DNA of 64,000 nt from Homalodisca vitripennis (GCF_021130785.1 NC_060208.1:52553501-52617500), one strand, 5' to 3'; counted from the stretch's first letter, positions 1-12,648 are shown. Notes: generated by a model from the sequence alone, not told the origin. A program made the numbers and translations.

Positions 1-786
1 CGTACTCTGAATGGTTCCATTGTTTCATACTGACATAATTGTCTCCCATTATACGAAATCGCATTCATTATAAGTGATCCCCAGCTGCTCTGAATCTAAT
101 ATACCATTAGCTTGTCTCTTATTCATTAGGTGATGGTGCATGAACTGGGGTCCCTTACCATTTAGTTCTCAATAAATAAACCGATCCAATGTATTGTCGA
201 AATTAACGCACAGCTATACCACAGACGGACATACATTCGAGAAGATTACCCTTTGACCTTTTGGTCAGAGAATAAAAATGTTCATCCTTGGGAAAAGAAA
301 AATCTATATACCAAATGGCAAGTCTCTTGGAGCTTACTACCAAAGGTTGCCGTCGGACCAACAGTGCACTTTATATTCTTATGGATCTGAATAAGGATTG
401 CATATACTGTTTTAGGTGGCTGGCTCTACATTGTCAGTTAATGTCCAGGATTAGGGTGTTGGTAAACTGATTTACATCATCATCCATATGTAATGTAATG
501 TCTTTTCACCATGTATATCGAATTAACCTGGAATCTGAACAACTCAACTAAAATTTTCTTCATAGCTTGAGTCTCAAATATGAGATCAATTGATCCACCC
601 AACTATACCTGATAAAGATGTTAAAGTGAGTTATGAAAAGTTATTATAAATTCACTTATTTTTATCTTTTGTTTTTCATTTATGGTAATGGCAATAATAT
701 AATAATCTAATTTCAAACAAACACGCGTCATTAATTGTATTGTACCTGTAGATAACAACACTTGACAGTTGTTTCATTTGTTCCAG
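1..786 (+). other. Ca-alpha1T: Intron upstream of calcium-channel exon A
   Basis: No upstream channel exon is visible here. The interval ends in a T-rich tract and the acceptor ttccag immediately before the exon at 787. A 60-codon open frame at 288-470 has no recognisable domain and is treated as chance. The stretch at about 215-295 has the look of a dispersed repeat, but I cannot name it. Confidence 0.6.
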
Positions 787-920
787 ATGTTCGATGATTT
801 CATCTTCGCTTTCTTTGCGCTGGAGATGTCAGTAAAGATGATTGCTATGGGAGTCTACGGTAAGGGGACCTATCTGGCAGACTCCTGGAATCGCCTGGAC
901 TTCTTCATTGTGCTTGCTGG
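787..920 (+). CDS. Ca-alpha1T: T-type voltage-gated calcium channel alpha-1 subunit, exon encoding domain I S2-S3
   Basis: Seen: this 134-bp exon is bounded by ttccag on the left and gtaagg on the right, and it reads without stops from its first base. The peptide begins [18 protein letters not shown] and ends [11 protein letters not shown], with [10 protein letters not shown] between. Known: FDDFIFAFF...WNRLDFFIV is the S2-S3 signature of domain I in T-type (Cav3) channels and differs clearly from the L- and N-type equivalents. S2 shows the charge-transfer arrangement F-x2-E-x3-K, and S3 carries the acidic D of RLDFF that pairs with S4 arginines. The product is a plasma-membrane, pore-forming subunit that passes calcium near resting potential in neurons and other excitable cells. 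The exon ends with two bases of a Gly codon, completed by the first base of the exon at 45932. Only about 45 of the roughly 2000 or more residues of such a channel are here. The initial ATG is not a translation start. The gene symbol follows Drosophila usage. Confidence 0.95.
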
Positions 921-2390
921 GTAAGGAGGCCTTACATTTAGACTACATCTAAATTAATTTTTGTACAATAACCGTGTTTTCAAACGTACAGTGTACTGAG
1001 TTCATTTTTGTGAAGATCATAAATACCGTTTAAGTCATGCTAGTCAAGAAAGAGTTTAATTGTATCGTGCTTGCCAAAAACAAACTTATTGTCTCTATTG
1101 ATGAGCATTGTCTCAGCTTCATCACATTTTCGTTTACCAGAAGCCTATAGTTTATCATTCATTCAGGATAGTTTCTCATCTTAATTATGGATGACTTTGG
1201 ATATGCATAACTTATCGTGCTTGTTGGATATGGGTTTTTTTCAATCTTACTTGTAAGGTATGAAAGATATAGTTACATTGTGCTTATCGGGTAGGAGTCA
1301 TGATGCTTTCATATTTAGTGCTTTTCGGACATTAAAGCTCTATAGCCATTGTCTTGTTGGATAGGAGCTTATGACTTTACTTTATTAAGTCATAAGTTTT
1401 GAGGAGAATTAGATACGTAATGTTTGACAAGTGTTTGTAACTAACCCATGGATATCTAGAGAAATACTTATAAAAATACTTATTATACTTATTAAAATAA
1501 GACTATAATGCTTTATGGTGAAACCTTGCTAATAGGATAAAGTTGCAAACATATGTTTAGTCGTTAATCTTCTATGTAACATTATGATAATTCCTATTTG
1601 TATTTCAGTATGAATAATGTTTATTAAAGATCTATTCAATTTTAAGCTTTATAACTCTCTCCTTATTTCAGGACTCACACCACAACTTTAGATCGACAAA
1701 AACCACATGTTGCATGGTTGCCCGATTGTTTACATGTTAAGAGAAGGTTAGGTCTATTGTTGCGGTCCATTGTCACCACACTGGTCTCTATTGTTCCCAC
1801 GACCATGATAGCTCAGCTTGAACCACCCCAAATTATCCCTTCATTGTTTGATCGTTACTCCCATTACCTCTATTGTTGCCAGTGATAACATTTATATTGG
1901 GTTATTGGCAAGGCATATCAAAATGAACTCTGTGTATCTTATTGTACTTTCTATTTCACCTTGATTTTTGTCCACTGGTCTTGGATACGTAGAATGGTTA
2001 CGCTAAGATGAAACAAATCAAATGCTAGGAAATACTCTACAAAACAGAAACTTTATATAAACACCGCTTGGTTTGTTTCCAAAACCATTTAAACTGTCTT
2101 AGAAAAGTTTAAAGTCATTCCTTTAGATAAGCAATGAATCTTTTAGTGGACAAAATTTAAGTCACTGTAATACCCACAAACATTTTTGAATTTGTACCAC
2201 TTTCCGAAATATTGCATAGCAGTTGGTATTAAACTGAAACCAAAAAGGTTTTTTTTTTCTTAAATTTCTGAATATCTTAATTTCGATTCAATTCAACCTT
2301 GGGTCACCTGTAGTAAAAACAAAAGATTTAGTTGCTCTAATACAATCCAAAAGTTTAACAAGAATTCAGGCACACCCTATATATGAGAAA
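921..2390. other. Intron sequence without recognised features
   Basis: AT-rich, with stops in all frames. Around 1740-1880 there are several loose ATTGTT motifs recalling the repeat family at 12649 and 39387, but they are too diverged to call. Confidence 0.4.
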
Positions 2391-2394
2391 GTTA

Positions 2395-2570
2395 ACACAA
2401 ATCCAAGAGGTAGGAACCGACAACAGCTGATGTTACAGCTGATGCGGTAATTAACGTCGAACACTGCCAAACCAGAGGATTAGACCTCGAGATTACCAGG
2501 ATTACAAGTCCAGTACATCGCCATTTCCAGTTGATAAGGAAGATTAGTGTACTGGAGTGAACTATTCCCG
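2395..2570 (-). repeat. tRNA-derived SINE, copy 1
   Basis: On the minus strand it carries a tRNA-like head with an anticodon-arm-like block, ggacttgtaatcctgg, followed by a T-arm/B-box-like block, ctcgaggtctaatcc. The loop CTTGTAA would give anticodon UGU (Thr). A second copy at 17455-17605 in the same orientation shares most of the sequence, including ggtaattaacgtcgaac and ttaccaggattacaagtcc on the plus strand. The head lies at the high-coordinate side and abuts a CA/TA microsatellite. The tRNA origin is an inference from these blocks. Confidence 0.55.
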
Positions 2571-2571
2571 T

Positions 2572-2653
<82 letters not shown>

Positions 2654-2671
2654 TTATTTATTTATTTATTT
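2572..2671. repeat. Compound microsatellite (AC)n-(AT)n-(TTTA)n
   Basis: About 20 bp of alternating AC, then about 58 bp of AT, then about 23 bp of TTTA units, beginning directly at the head of the SINE copy. Confidence 0.95.
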
Positions 2672-4794
2672 GAGTATCCAGACACATTTTAGTAGTTTTT
2701 GTAAAATGATTCCACTTAAATCTCAGTAACATTGTGGTTTGTATTTGTTGTTCTCTGCAAACTTCAACACAAATTTTATATACATTATCAGATACTCTAT
2801 TATATATTTATTTGGTCTTAGTTTTAAATTTGCAATTAAAAAACTATACAATTTGCTTGATCTTACAATCTCTTGATTTATTCTGAACAAATTAAACTAA
2901 TTTTTCCAAAGTCGCATTTCCTTGTTTTATGAAAACTAACATACACTAATATACATTTTTGCATGGCTAAAGATTAGTTGTAAATTCGGACTGATAAAAA
3001 GATTTTATATAGTATAATCTAATGTCAAAACCAGTATATTGGCCAATCAACCGATCCTTTAAAATTAAATTTAATGATCATTTAAAAGTATTGAAGTTAT
3101 CGACAAATTCAAAATATGCTGACTTTTAAATAATACCGGCGATGTTTATACAAACATCAGTGTTAAAAAACACACATGTCGGAAAAGTCACCTAATGTCA
3201 TCTTCAAAACATTGTGAATTGTACAAAAGTAGTCAAATTAATCCTGTCGTACTATTATGACACAAATATTTTACAAAAGTTATATTATTTGATAGACTAT
3301 TATAGTTAATCAAACTTTATAATTAATCAAACCCTAGTACCTGAGGTTGAATTGTCTGATTTTTAAAGGTACGTAGTATGAATAAAAAACAATAAAACTA
3401 ATAATGTGGTTTAAACTTCTTAATTTTGTTATACATATAATTGTTTTAGTTGTATTATTATATATAAAATTTTTGAAGGCTACACACTACTAATGTTTTA
3501 TTCCTGTTAGCACCCGGTAAGAAAACATAATAACTTGTGGAATGTTTGCAATTGTTGAGTAAATCGTAGACACACATTTAGTAATAATCAGACATTGAGT
3601 ATTGAGCAATCCTTTCCTTCAACAGACACTATCATCATTTTTTCCAACATCATAAATTATTGTTAATTACATGAATTTTAAATTTTGTATTGGCCTCTTA
3701 AAACCTGGAAAATATACTGCTTTCACAATATAAATAGTCAACTAAAATTCAACATTGCTAAAATGAGTTAGGAGCCATATGTAAAATAACTGTCTTAAGT
3801 TAATTAATTCAGCCAATTTTCAAAGGTTTAGTCCAAAGTTCCAAAACTAATCTAATTTTCCTACTTTATTACATACCTTATTATATTAAAAAAGGATCAA
3901 TCCATCCCCCAAGCATAAATTGATGATGATGATGTTGGGTTTGGGTCCTCGCAAATTACAATCTTGTGAACTATGTTTTGGGGTAAATTGTTTAATAATA
4001 TTTTATGATAATAGCAGAAAAATATCTGAGCAACAATCCCATCCAATCATTATTTATTTTCAGATATCTGTAATCTTTTTACAAGATATGGATTTACAGT
4101 ACATTCTGTAAATGTCAGAATTTTTTTATTTCAGTTAGTTAAGATACACAATGTTTATTTTTACGTTCAACAACAGTATAATACGCTTGCATAAAATAAT
4201 GTTTAAAACAAGTTTAAAATAAGTATAAACTATATATTTTAAATGGGAATCATAATATACACCACTCCACAATATATTTTTTACGTTGGACACTTAAAAG
4301 TATAAAATTATAATAATAATATATGGAAATAGTTATTGTTTTCCTAAGCAAACATTTACTCCAGTTGAAAATTCCATTTTGCACGCAGCTTTTAAATATT
4401 TTTTTACTCAATACCAGCTGAAATGAGGAATGGAAGTGTCTCCTTTCACAATTTAACCAAGCTTAACATTAAAAAAACTAATTTTAACAACAATTTTTGT
4501 TTTGTTATATAGAACGATATAATACTATTTACTTTTACGGTTGTGTCAAAAATACGGGTATCTCGAGTTGTAAAAGTCTAGGTTAAAAGAGCTGATGGAG
4601 CTAAATACAATTTATAATCTTGTTCTCGTAAATAAATATATTATTTATTTAAATGTATGGGTATGTATTTTAACTAAAGCACAAAATCCCATAACGTCAC
4701 AGGAGAGTTTGCCAACTCCTAATTCACAATTTCATGTTGCCGCAAATACATTGTAAGAATGCGAAGTAATTAAGTGATTTGCAGACTAAACCAT
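2672..4794. other. Intron sequence without recognised features
   Basis: Very AT-rich with short homopolymer runs. The 63-codon frame at 3920-4111 starts with an ATG microrepeat and resembles nothing I know. Confidence 0.4.
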
Positions 4795-4940
4795 CTACCT
4801 ATTTCATTATCGAGTGTGTTTTACAGACAATATCACAATCGAGAGAACAACATAATCAACGATACAACGAGAGCGTAACAATGGCAACAATCAACCGTAA
4901 CAATGGTCTCTAAATGTGGCCGTCCAGACAACACAACACT
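4795..4940 (-). repeat. Diverged copy of the four-copy 'cacatttagaga' repeat family
   Basis: Read on the minus strand, cacatttagagaccattg followed by ttgattgttgccattgtt aligns with the copies at 12649-12820 and 39387-39560. It is the older, reverse-oriented type. Its edges are uncertain. Confidence 0.5.
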
Positions 4941-6557
4941 CAGCTTTGTAATTGTATATTTTTTCAAACAATAGAACAAGATCTCTATCTTGAATTATGA
5001 TTTTAATGTGTTAAAATGTTGACTAAAAATTCATTAGAGACATATTACAAATGCCCAATTATATAAAAAAAAACGTCCAAACAGTTGTTTATCTATGCAT
5101 GCTATTCGTATAGCCAAATTCACCTACTTTTCTGAAGTTTCATAAACAACTCGTTCTGGATAAGCCTAAATATCTATAAAGAGTGTTTGGGAATTTAATT
5201 TGAAATACTGCCCAAAATAGACTCGGTGTAGGCAGTCGTCATTGCTTAGTTTTGATGCTTGCAGAAAATGCAATTAAATAATTCAAAGAATATAAACCAT
5301 AAAAGTAAAGAATATAAAGAAAAAATATGTTGGCTGATTAGTTTATTAAAATACATATCGTCTGGCTACTGGACTGCCAAAGTATATACACTATCTACGA
5401 CAGGAAAATTAACCTTCCCGACCCAATAGGAAGCAAAGTACATTTCACATGTTCGTCTATGGAGGTTGCGCTATAACTCCTACTTTTTCAGAATAAAAAT
5501 TCTACTAGTTTGGTGCTTTCCAAAAGTTCAGATTATTTTCGAAATTATTAGATAGATTTCAACTCGCTCCTTAATAGCAGAGCAATCGACATGCTTGTGT
5601 GTATTTAATGTGTATCTGACAAACTTTAAATCCAAAACTAAAGATCCGTTATTATTTTAATTAACTATATAATTTATAAATTTATGGAATGCATCTTTAT
5701 TAGCTAACATGTTGATATAATCATGCTGCAAAACTTTTAAACCTTGGACACTTAAACACGATATTGAAATCTCAAAGTTTGAAATAACTTTTAGTATATC
5801 AGTGATATTAAAAATAACCACTTGTTTTCGTTACAAATCCACACATACACGTTAAATTATGTTAGTAAATATGTTCACTTATATTAATTAAATGTTATCG
5901 AATCAATCTCAAAACTTTATATGGCATTCTTATAAAACAATTATAAGATATTAGTAAAATTATAGGAACTCACCTTGTTAATAAATGACATTAGACTTAA
6001 TTAATTATTTGCTCTGCGATGACTAAAAACTGAGATATTACTTTTGGAAGTTTAAAAGCCGCTATTTTGATGTATACAATAATATTTAAAATCTGTTGTG
6101 AAAGAGATTGTTTTAATTTATCTATTTGTTCTAACGAAATCGTCATCTTGAAACGTTGTACTTGTATTGGCTAGTAATCTTGTCTAAGCCATGTACAATA
6201 ACTATCTGCATACCTATTTTGGTTGAAATAAATAATTATGTCTACTAACTTACACACTTACATTGCCACTACGTTGTTTTATACGTCTCAAAAAGTTGTA
6301 TGGTCACTACTTGAATCCATGGTGTATCAAAATGTACTAATAAGAACTGACTTGTAATAAAAACAAATTATAAACGTTATTGAGGTATTTGAGCAAAAAT
6401 ATATTATAAAATACTAACGAAGATATTTTAGCTTTTGAATAGTAAATTTTCGGATTATGTTGATAACGTGTCCTTTGATCCGTAATTAGCGAAAATCTAA
6501 ATAGTTTTACGGAAACTTTGTCGCCAGAGTGTTTGAAGTGAGTAGATGTCTATGATA
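4941..6557. other. Intron sequence without recognised features
   Basis: AT-rich, no open frame of note, no repeat I could pair within the window. Confidence 0.4.
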
Positions 6558-6559
6558 TA

Positions 6560-7255
6560 CAGAGTGAGGCAGACCACCCGTACAGTACGTATAGCGGCCA
6601 AACCAAACGAGGTAGATTATTCGTAACAACTTAAAACCCCCTTTTCCACCCCAAAGAATTTGGAGAAATTATTTTGAAATCTCTAAAACTTTAAATGTAC
6701 AAAATGTTTTTTTTTAAACCCTTTCTAATTATGTACAACACAGCCTAGGTTGCTATTTGATTTTTTTTAGATTGGGGCTGTTAAGTATTTCAAAATTCTA
6801 TGTATTTTTAAAATGTGTAAATTTTGGGGTAGGGTGGCATTTGATGATATTTTTCGATAAGCCGTCGCATCATTAGTTTTGAATAAAAATATCGTCTCTC
6901 TACATTTGTGCAGAGATAGTTGCAATAAATTTACCCACAAACCCCTGATTTTTGAACGTTTTGGTGTACCCTGTACATAAGCGGCAAGATAGGTTCAAAC
7001 TTTTTGCATCAAAATAATCAGTGAAGAAATACCTTTAAAATGAGGTACCGTATAACTCAACATACCATTACATTTGAAAATTTTCCAAAAACCACCCCTA
7101 CCCCCCAAAACTACCCTTTTGGGGAGTTTTAGAAATTTCAAAATGATTTCTCCAAATTCATTGGGGTGGAAAAGGGGGTTTTAAGTTGTTACGAATAATC
7201 TACCTCGTTTGGTTTGGCCGCTATACGTACTGTACGGGTGGTCTGCCTCACCCTG
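6560..7255. mobile_element. Non-autonomous Tc1/mariner-type MITE with long terminal inverted repeats
   Basis: A 696-bp element begins CAGAGTGAGGCAGACCACCC and ends with the complement of CAGGGTGAGGCAGACCACCC. The inverted arms extend about 127 bp with only a handful of mismatches, through a shared segment containing cccccttttccacccc. It is flanked by TA on both sides (6558-6559 and 7256-7257), the Tc1/mariner target duplication. The interior has no transposase open frame. The two CAGGG-type tips differ by one base, so the insertion is fairly young. Another TA-targeting superfamily is possible. Confidence 0.8.
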
Positions 7256-7257
7256 TA

Positions 7258-7996
7258 TACATAGTAGATACAGTTAGCCCAAAGTTGTTATCATGAGGCT
7301 TTCATAAATATATTTATAATATATTTTAGACTGGTAAGGAGACAAGTTTGCTCAGTGAGTTCGCTTTCTCCGTAACAACAACTCATGTTACCTAGTCGTC
7401 CATTAAGTGGATTGGATTCCAGACATAAAACATCATGGACAGTTTCGGGCAGTACTAATAGTTTGAATTCAATGTAGAAGCGTCGCCAGCATAATTTTAT
7501 GGACGTTATAGAAATCCGATAGCGTTACGTACTGACTAAGTCATAAGCGAAATTGTATGGATTTCGAAAAAAACAATACACCCTCTTATTATTTAGAACA
7601 CCTTAAGGTCAAATGTATAGCCCAAGCTAAGTCAACTAATAAATAGGAGACGGTATGAGGAAGTTGTATAGAGACAGTAAAACCTAAAGGGATTTCGCTT
7701 CCAAACAGGTAAAAACAAATAACTACTCCCAGAGATTGTTCATACTATAGTATATGAATTTAATTCAACTTTAAAACAATAAATGAATGAAACGATATCC
7801 TTCAGATTTTTATGGATGAATCTTTTTAAAATACATCCTGAAAACGAGTTAGTCTACAATATTGTGACTGAAAACTGTTAAAATATTATTTTATTGAAAT
7901 AAATATAATTTTTAATATAACTATATATTAAAACACTTATGTCACGTTTATGTTAAACAGGAGCAGATAATTTTGACACTTAAGAGATTACCCACT
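7258..7996. other. Intron sequence between two DNA transposons
   Basis: AT-rich; nothing recognised. Confidence 0.4.
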
Positions 7997-8329
7997 TAAG
8001 GGTAAACGCGCACTAGCACGGCCAAGACCAAGACCAAGACCACGACCAAGAACGTGCAGCCAGGACAACCTGAAATGATGTGGAGCAACGCGCACTAGTC
8101 AGACCTAGACACGACAAACGCAAGACAGACGCACGACCACAGCTGTACGCTCTGGCCGCACAGACCAAGCGCGAGACCAGCTTGACGTTGCGGCCAGACT
8201 TCCATGAGCTGTTATAGAACAACGCGCACTGCCTACGGCCAGTCTGCGACCAGGAATAGTTGAGAGAGGTTGTGTGTGCGATTGAGTTGTTTATGATTTG
8301 TGAACAAGTTTAGTAGACAGTATTGTAAA

Positions 8330-8475
8330 ATGGCAACAGAATCAGTGTTTGATACAGGAGGTAGGTAAAGGAAAGGCCTTGTTTGTGGGATTTTTCATCA
8401 GATGATTATGCCAATAGAATAATGAAGAAGGAAAAATGGGAAGAAATAACATTGCTATTCGGTGGCGATGTCTGT
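8330..8475 (+). pseudogene. Relic MADF (Myb/SANT-like) protein of a Harbinger-type element
   Basis: An ATG at 8330 opens a short frame (MATESVFDTGGR) ending in a stop. One frame over, the sequence reads RPCLWDFSSDDYANRIMKK and then EKWEEITLLFGGDV. The order rPcLWd...dY.nr...k..aWeeI matches the first half of a MADF domain, a DNA-binding module found in Drosophila regulators and as the second protein of Harbinger transposons. The coding part is lost at a long poly-T tract (from about 8485), and the second half of the domain is absent. A frameshift near 8362 separates start and domain, so no functional product is expected. Domain assignment is by eye. Confidence 0.6.
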
Positions 8476-8484
8476 ACAACAGTG

Positions 8485-8528
8485 TTTTTTTTTTTTTTTT
8501 TTTTCTTCTTTTTTTTCTTTTTTTTTAC
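8485..8528. repeat. Poly-T tract
   Basis: A run of T broken only by isolated C residues, inside the Harbinger-type element and directly after the MADF relic. Its length is probably unstable. Confidence 0.9.
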
Positions 8529-8714
8529 ATATTTACGGTACACGTACACGGCCACTGCTATTTCCTCGACATCCATTTTCAGACTGACTGTTTAGTACAT
8601 TACAAAACTGTCTTGGTCTTGGTCGAGGTTGTGGCCGTGCTGTTCCAGACCAGTACTGGTCTTGGTCTTGGTCGTGGTCTTGGTCTTGGCCGTGCTAGTG
8701 CGCGTTTACCCTAA

Positions 8715-9349
8715 TGGCGGAACGAGGTCCAAGGTGGCCGGGGGGGAGGCGGCTTCTACCTACCCCCTGGCCTTTTTAAACCTATCTATTTGGAGTGATC
8801 CATTAAACACACATATGCCCTAATTCATCTGTTCCTGAATGTTTTGTCAACTATATACTTTTTATGAGCTCCTCTGAAGCTATTGTGTTACTATAGTTTG
8901 GGAATTGAATGAGATGATCCGTGTAAGTAACTGATAATGTAAAGTTAACTCGTCTAGCGAAAATCCGATTATGTAAATGCTAACTGTACAAAAAGTGTTA
9001 ATTGACATGCTGATTTCGCTACTTTGAGAAATTCAGAGGTTAGTGATAATGGGCGTGTCTTAGTTATGATAATACATTTATAATACATTTTTTCACCATT
9101 ATTTTGAGATATTGTGTGCAGATCAGACAAAAAATACATTTTATAAAAAATGTTATGCTACTAAACAAAGCATACTGGTGAAACGTTATTACTACTATTA
9201 TCAACGTTAAAAATTTGTTTTTTGATTCGGCTAATTATAGAACAAATAATGTTGACGTTTTAGTGAAATAACCACACTTGAACATGAATAAAGACGTTGG
9301 AATAGTTAAATTACTCTACTTCACCGCACTAAAATAATGTTGAGGTTAA
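8715..9349. other. Intron sequence; short GC-rich patch next to the Harbinger element
   Basis: About 70 bp after the element is G-rich (around 8737-8760), then AT-rich sequence with nothing recognised. Confidence 0.35.
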
Positions 9350-9527
9350 AGTGGTTTATTCCTAGAAAGGAAAAGACGACATCAAGAGCAAACATCGCCT
9401 GACACTCTGTTTGCTCTCAGAAGAAGCCAAAGTTAACAAGGGAATTGCTAATGTACAGACCCAAAGGCAATCCATTAGTAAATACTTCAGTGGTTCCATT
9501 ACACTTATTATTGAAGACCTCGTAATA
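9350..9527 (+). repeat. Unclassified dispersed repeat with a 10-bp hairpin, copy 1
   Basis: Shares caagggaattgctaatgta, caatccattagtaaat and flanking sequence with a second same-strand copy at 28012-28213. Inside, AGAGCAAACA (9385-9394) and TGTTTGCTCT (9408-9417) form a perfect 10-bp stem that is conserved in both copies. No coding potential. Confidence 0.65.
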
Positions 9528-9776
9528 ATAATTGCCTTTTCAGTACATTTTCGAAATGGGAAACGGTATTAATTTTGTTACTAACCAATCTAAAAACTTT
9601 ATGTTTTAGTTGAATGGTGTATTAAACATTTCTTTTTAAGAGCTAAACCATTAATCACAATTTAAATGTATTCACATATAAAGTTCTCTGTGTGTATAAT
9701 TTTATAAATAAATATTTTTGATTCTAAACCTTCAGTAAGCCTCAAAGAGTACGGTGTACCATTAAATGATATAAGT

Positions 9777-9835
9777 CAGGGGTTTTGAAACTTTTTCGAT
9801 GAAGGGCCAAAATGGAAGATTGTAAGAAGTAGGTG
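9777..9835 (+). mobile_element. hAT-like element terminus
   Basis: CAGGGGTTTTGAAACTTTTT followed by gaagggccaaaatggaag looks like the start of hAT-type elements, whose tips often read CAGGGGTTCTCAAAC and run into a GGGCC-containing subterminal region. I could not find the opposite end, so the extent to the right is unknown. A gggtgggcctg near 10760 may belong to it. Confidence 0.4.
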
Positions 9836-11811
9836 GGCCTTTTACTATTTTCACATTACGTATTATGTTTGTTAAATACGTATTATAATACCAAAATTTT
9901 AAATTTCCATGATAAGTAAGCTAATGCATTAGGTTCATTACAACAACTATCAAACATTTCCATACAAAACACATTTATTTAGTTATTTAAAAAATTAAGA
10001 TTCTTCACACTTGTTGACAAATAGTCACTTTTTCTATTTTGCAATCCTTTGCCTTTCTTGTCTATAGTCTGAAATTTGTACAATTGCTATTTATCAGCAG
10101 TTAGTCCAACTAAATGCCTCGAACCTTACCACCAAATAGATTTTACGTGTTAATCACAAAGGTTCATTCTCTACATGTATATACTTGAATTTCACAAAAG
10201 TTTCCAAGGTTTATCCATACATTTTGATCCATAAATAAGGAACATTTCTCTTAGAAAGTGTTTTGCTCTCACATACTGTCTTGACTCATAGATCTGTAGA
10301 GAAAACATCTAAAAACTTATATGTGTAACAATAATTTGTTGGTTGTCTATTAACCAGTACATTAATTAATAAACTTAGGCTACGAAATACATGTTATAAT
10401 CATAGTAGTACTCTTTCAAGATCTATTTACACCTATCAGTTCAAGTTGAAGTCAAGGAGGCGCATTTTCAATTTCAAAAAGATTTAATAGGTTTTGAGGC
10501 AGCCGTATGTCTTTTGCTGTCAACCTATCATAAACAGAAGATTGAATTTCCACCTTTTATTTCACAATAATATCAGCTGCAGAATATGGCGGGAAAGGCG
10601 CAGAAATTTTATTAGAAAACTTCTTGCAAGTTTACTTACAAAAAACAATCAAATTTTGGTTTATCGTGCTCAAAACATTAGATGACAATGCACGTAATGA
10701 TATGATATAATTCAAATGCACATTCTAACACCAGTTATCGTCTGAAAGCTCAATCTATGGGTGGGCCTGTTAAAGTTATTAATTCGGTGTAATAAAAACT
10801 TTTGCTACCCTTAAAAGTGTAAAATATTTTGGAACATGCTCAATCAGCAGCCTCATTTTGATTCTTAGCAAAATTATCACATTAGCAGTTCATGTAATAG
10901 TTCAAAGATGGCCCTTCTTATTCGGGTCAGATATATAAATTGAGTTTATTTTTAAAATAATAATGTATGTTCTGTTTCCAAATAGAACACAAGCCGGTGG
11001 TGTTAACAACCACAAATTAGTTGATAATCCACTTATCAGTATACGAACGGCGCTCACTATCAACTTGCTACTCAACAAACCACGAACTGAAAAGTGCACA
11101 ATGCCGCTTATTCACAGTGAAAAACAGCGCGCAAACCGACACTGAAAGTGAGAAAGTAAAGCTAGGATAGTCTATTGGAGCTTGTGTTGTGCATTCTAAC
11201 AATAGGCCTGCACATTCGCCGAAGCGCCTCGCCGATAACGTCATAGTTATTCTATAATTCTGTGGACTAATCGGTTCATTTTCATCTACTACTTTTATTA
11301 TGTCAATACCATCCACTTAAAGAGAATCTGAAATCCTTGGAACAAAAGAATACGGTGGGAAAATGTGATCCTTTGTAACGAAACAAGTAAATAAAATACT
11401 TACTAAACTTAATAAGCAAAGTAGATTATATATTTTTCGTACATGTTATTCTCAATTAGTTTATAAGCGTTGTGATTGATGACTAGTTATTGATTACCTA
11501 CAATGGTGAGGTAAGCTTCGACAAATTTAAGTATAGTATGACTGCCGAAGAAAATTATGTGAAGCATGGAATGATAGCTTGGTGTACTGGGGAGTGAATG
11601 AGTCACGGCAGCGAATCGCCTCGCGGTCGGTGCCTTGAAAAGTCGCCGAGTCAAAGGCCATAAAACTATTAACAGCCTATGTTATTTTATGTAAATAAGT
11701 AAATCCATTGTTACGTCTATGAAATTTGTATTTAAGAAACATTTAAGTGTTATGAAGTCAAAAGTAGTCAACCACAGTTTCTCGATGAATGTGTCTTTTC
11801 GATTTAAGTTG
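9836..11811. other. Intron sequence without recognised genes
   Basis: AT-rich. A CpG-containing stretch at about 11195-11245 reads on the minus strand as ggcgaatgtgcaggcctatt, resembling ggcgaatgcagacctattgt within the foldback element at 18007-18036. A second GC-richer patch lies at 11600-11660. Confidence 0.4.
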
Positions 11812-11920
11812 ATTCATAATTATTCATTATTCATTATTTATTATTCATTAATTATCATTATTCATCATATTCATCATTATTCATCGTTAATTATTCATTA
11901 TTCATAATTGATTCATATTA
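11812..11920 (+). repeat. Degenerate ATTATTCATT minisatellite
   Basis: Irregular repetition of ttattcatta/attcat units over about 110 bp, with interspersed atc variants. Confidence 0.8.
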
Positions 11921-12648
11921 AATTTAAGTATTTCTTAAATTTAAATTTTCTAATACATTACAAAAAAAGTTTCATTTTTCAATTTTTTCTTTCTCACTCT
12001 GTTTTTATATTCAATGACAATTTTCTTGGTTAATTCTTGACAGAAAAAAGGAACATTGTACTTAGCGTATTCATATATGTGATCGTTAAGGCTGGTGGTA
12101 AATGGACAGAATGAACGATTAAGTGAATGCATTTAAATCTCGCTAATTTATACATTTTTTAAGCAAAGTTATCTATTTCATTGAAATATTTCAGTTTCAG
12201 TTTACAAAGGAAGAAAGAAAATAATTTTCTTTTATTTCCTAAATTATGTTATTTTATTGGTTGTACATTAATGATGAATAAATTTAAGCTATCTAAGCTT
12301 ATTACTATTTTCTCATACTAAAATTTATTTATTTTTTAATACTAACATGTATTATTTTGTCATACTAAAATGACAAATTTTCTCAGTTTTAGAAAGTGGT
12401 AGCTGTATAAAGTATCTTAGTCAATTGTTAAAAAATCTACTTTCAGAAGTACCTAATTTACATTTGAAGTTATGTGGATAGTTTTGGACTATTGCGTTAA
12501 ATTATTAGGATCAAGTTTAATATAGCACTTATTTTAATAATTCATAAGATTTTATTACTGTCGTCATTGATTTGAGTTAAGAAAATTTGAAAATTAAGAG
12601 ATAAGAAGACATCTGCGTTTATTTGATTACATATATCTATTATATTTG
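11921..12648. other. Intron sequence without recognised features
   Basis: AT-rich; nothing recognised. Confidence 0.4.

Larger units (their letters stand above)
8000..8711 (+). mobile_element. PIF/Harbinger-type DNA transposon, deleted (712 bp)
   Basis: The ends are perfect inverted repeats beginning GGGTAAACGCGCACTAGCAC and continuing into CCAAGA hexamer arrays. The left arm has one more hexamer than the right. The 3-bp duplication TAA flanks both ends (7997-7999 and 8712-8714). A TWA target duplication with GG-type tips is typical of PIF/Harbinger. The interior holds the relic of a MADF-domain reading frame, and MADF/Myb-like proteins are the usual partner of the Harbinger transposase, which strengthens the assignment. 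The transposase gene itself is missing. Confidence 0.75.

Noticed and set aside
2392..2589. 65-codon minus-strand frame starting MCVCVCTG
   Set aside because: Translation of the CA microsatellite and SINE, not a protein.
8013..8222. Minus-strand frame ending in SWSWSW-type repeats, and plus-strand LVLVLVV frames near 8629
   Set aside because: Artefacts of translating the CCAAGA hexamer arrays in the Harbinger-type element.
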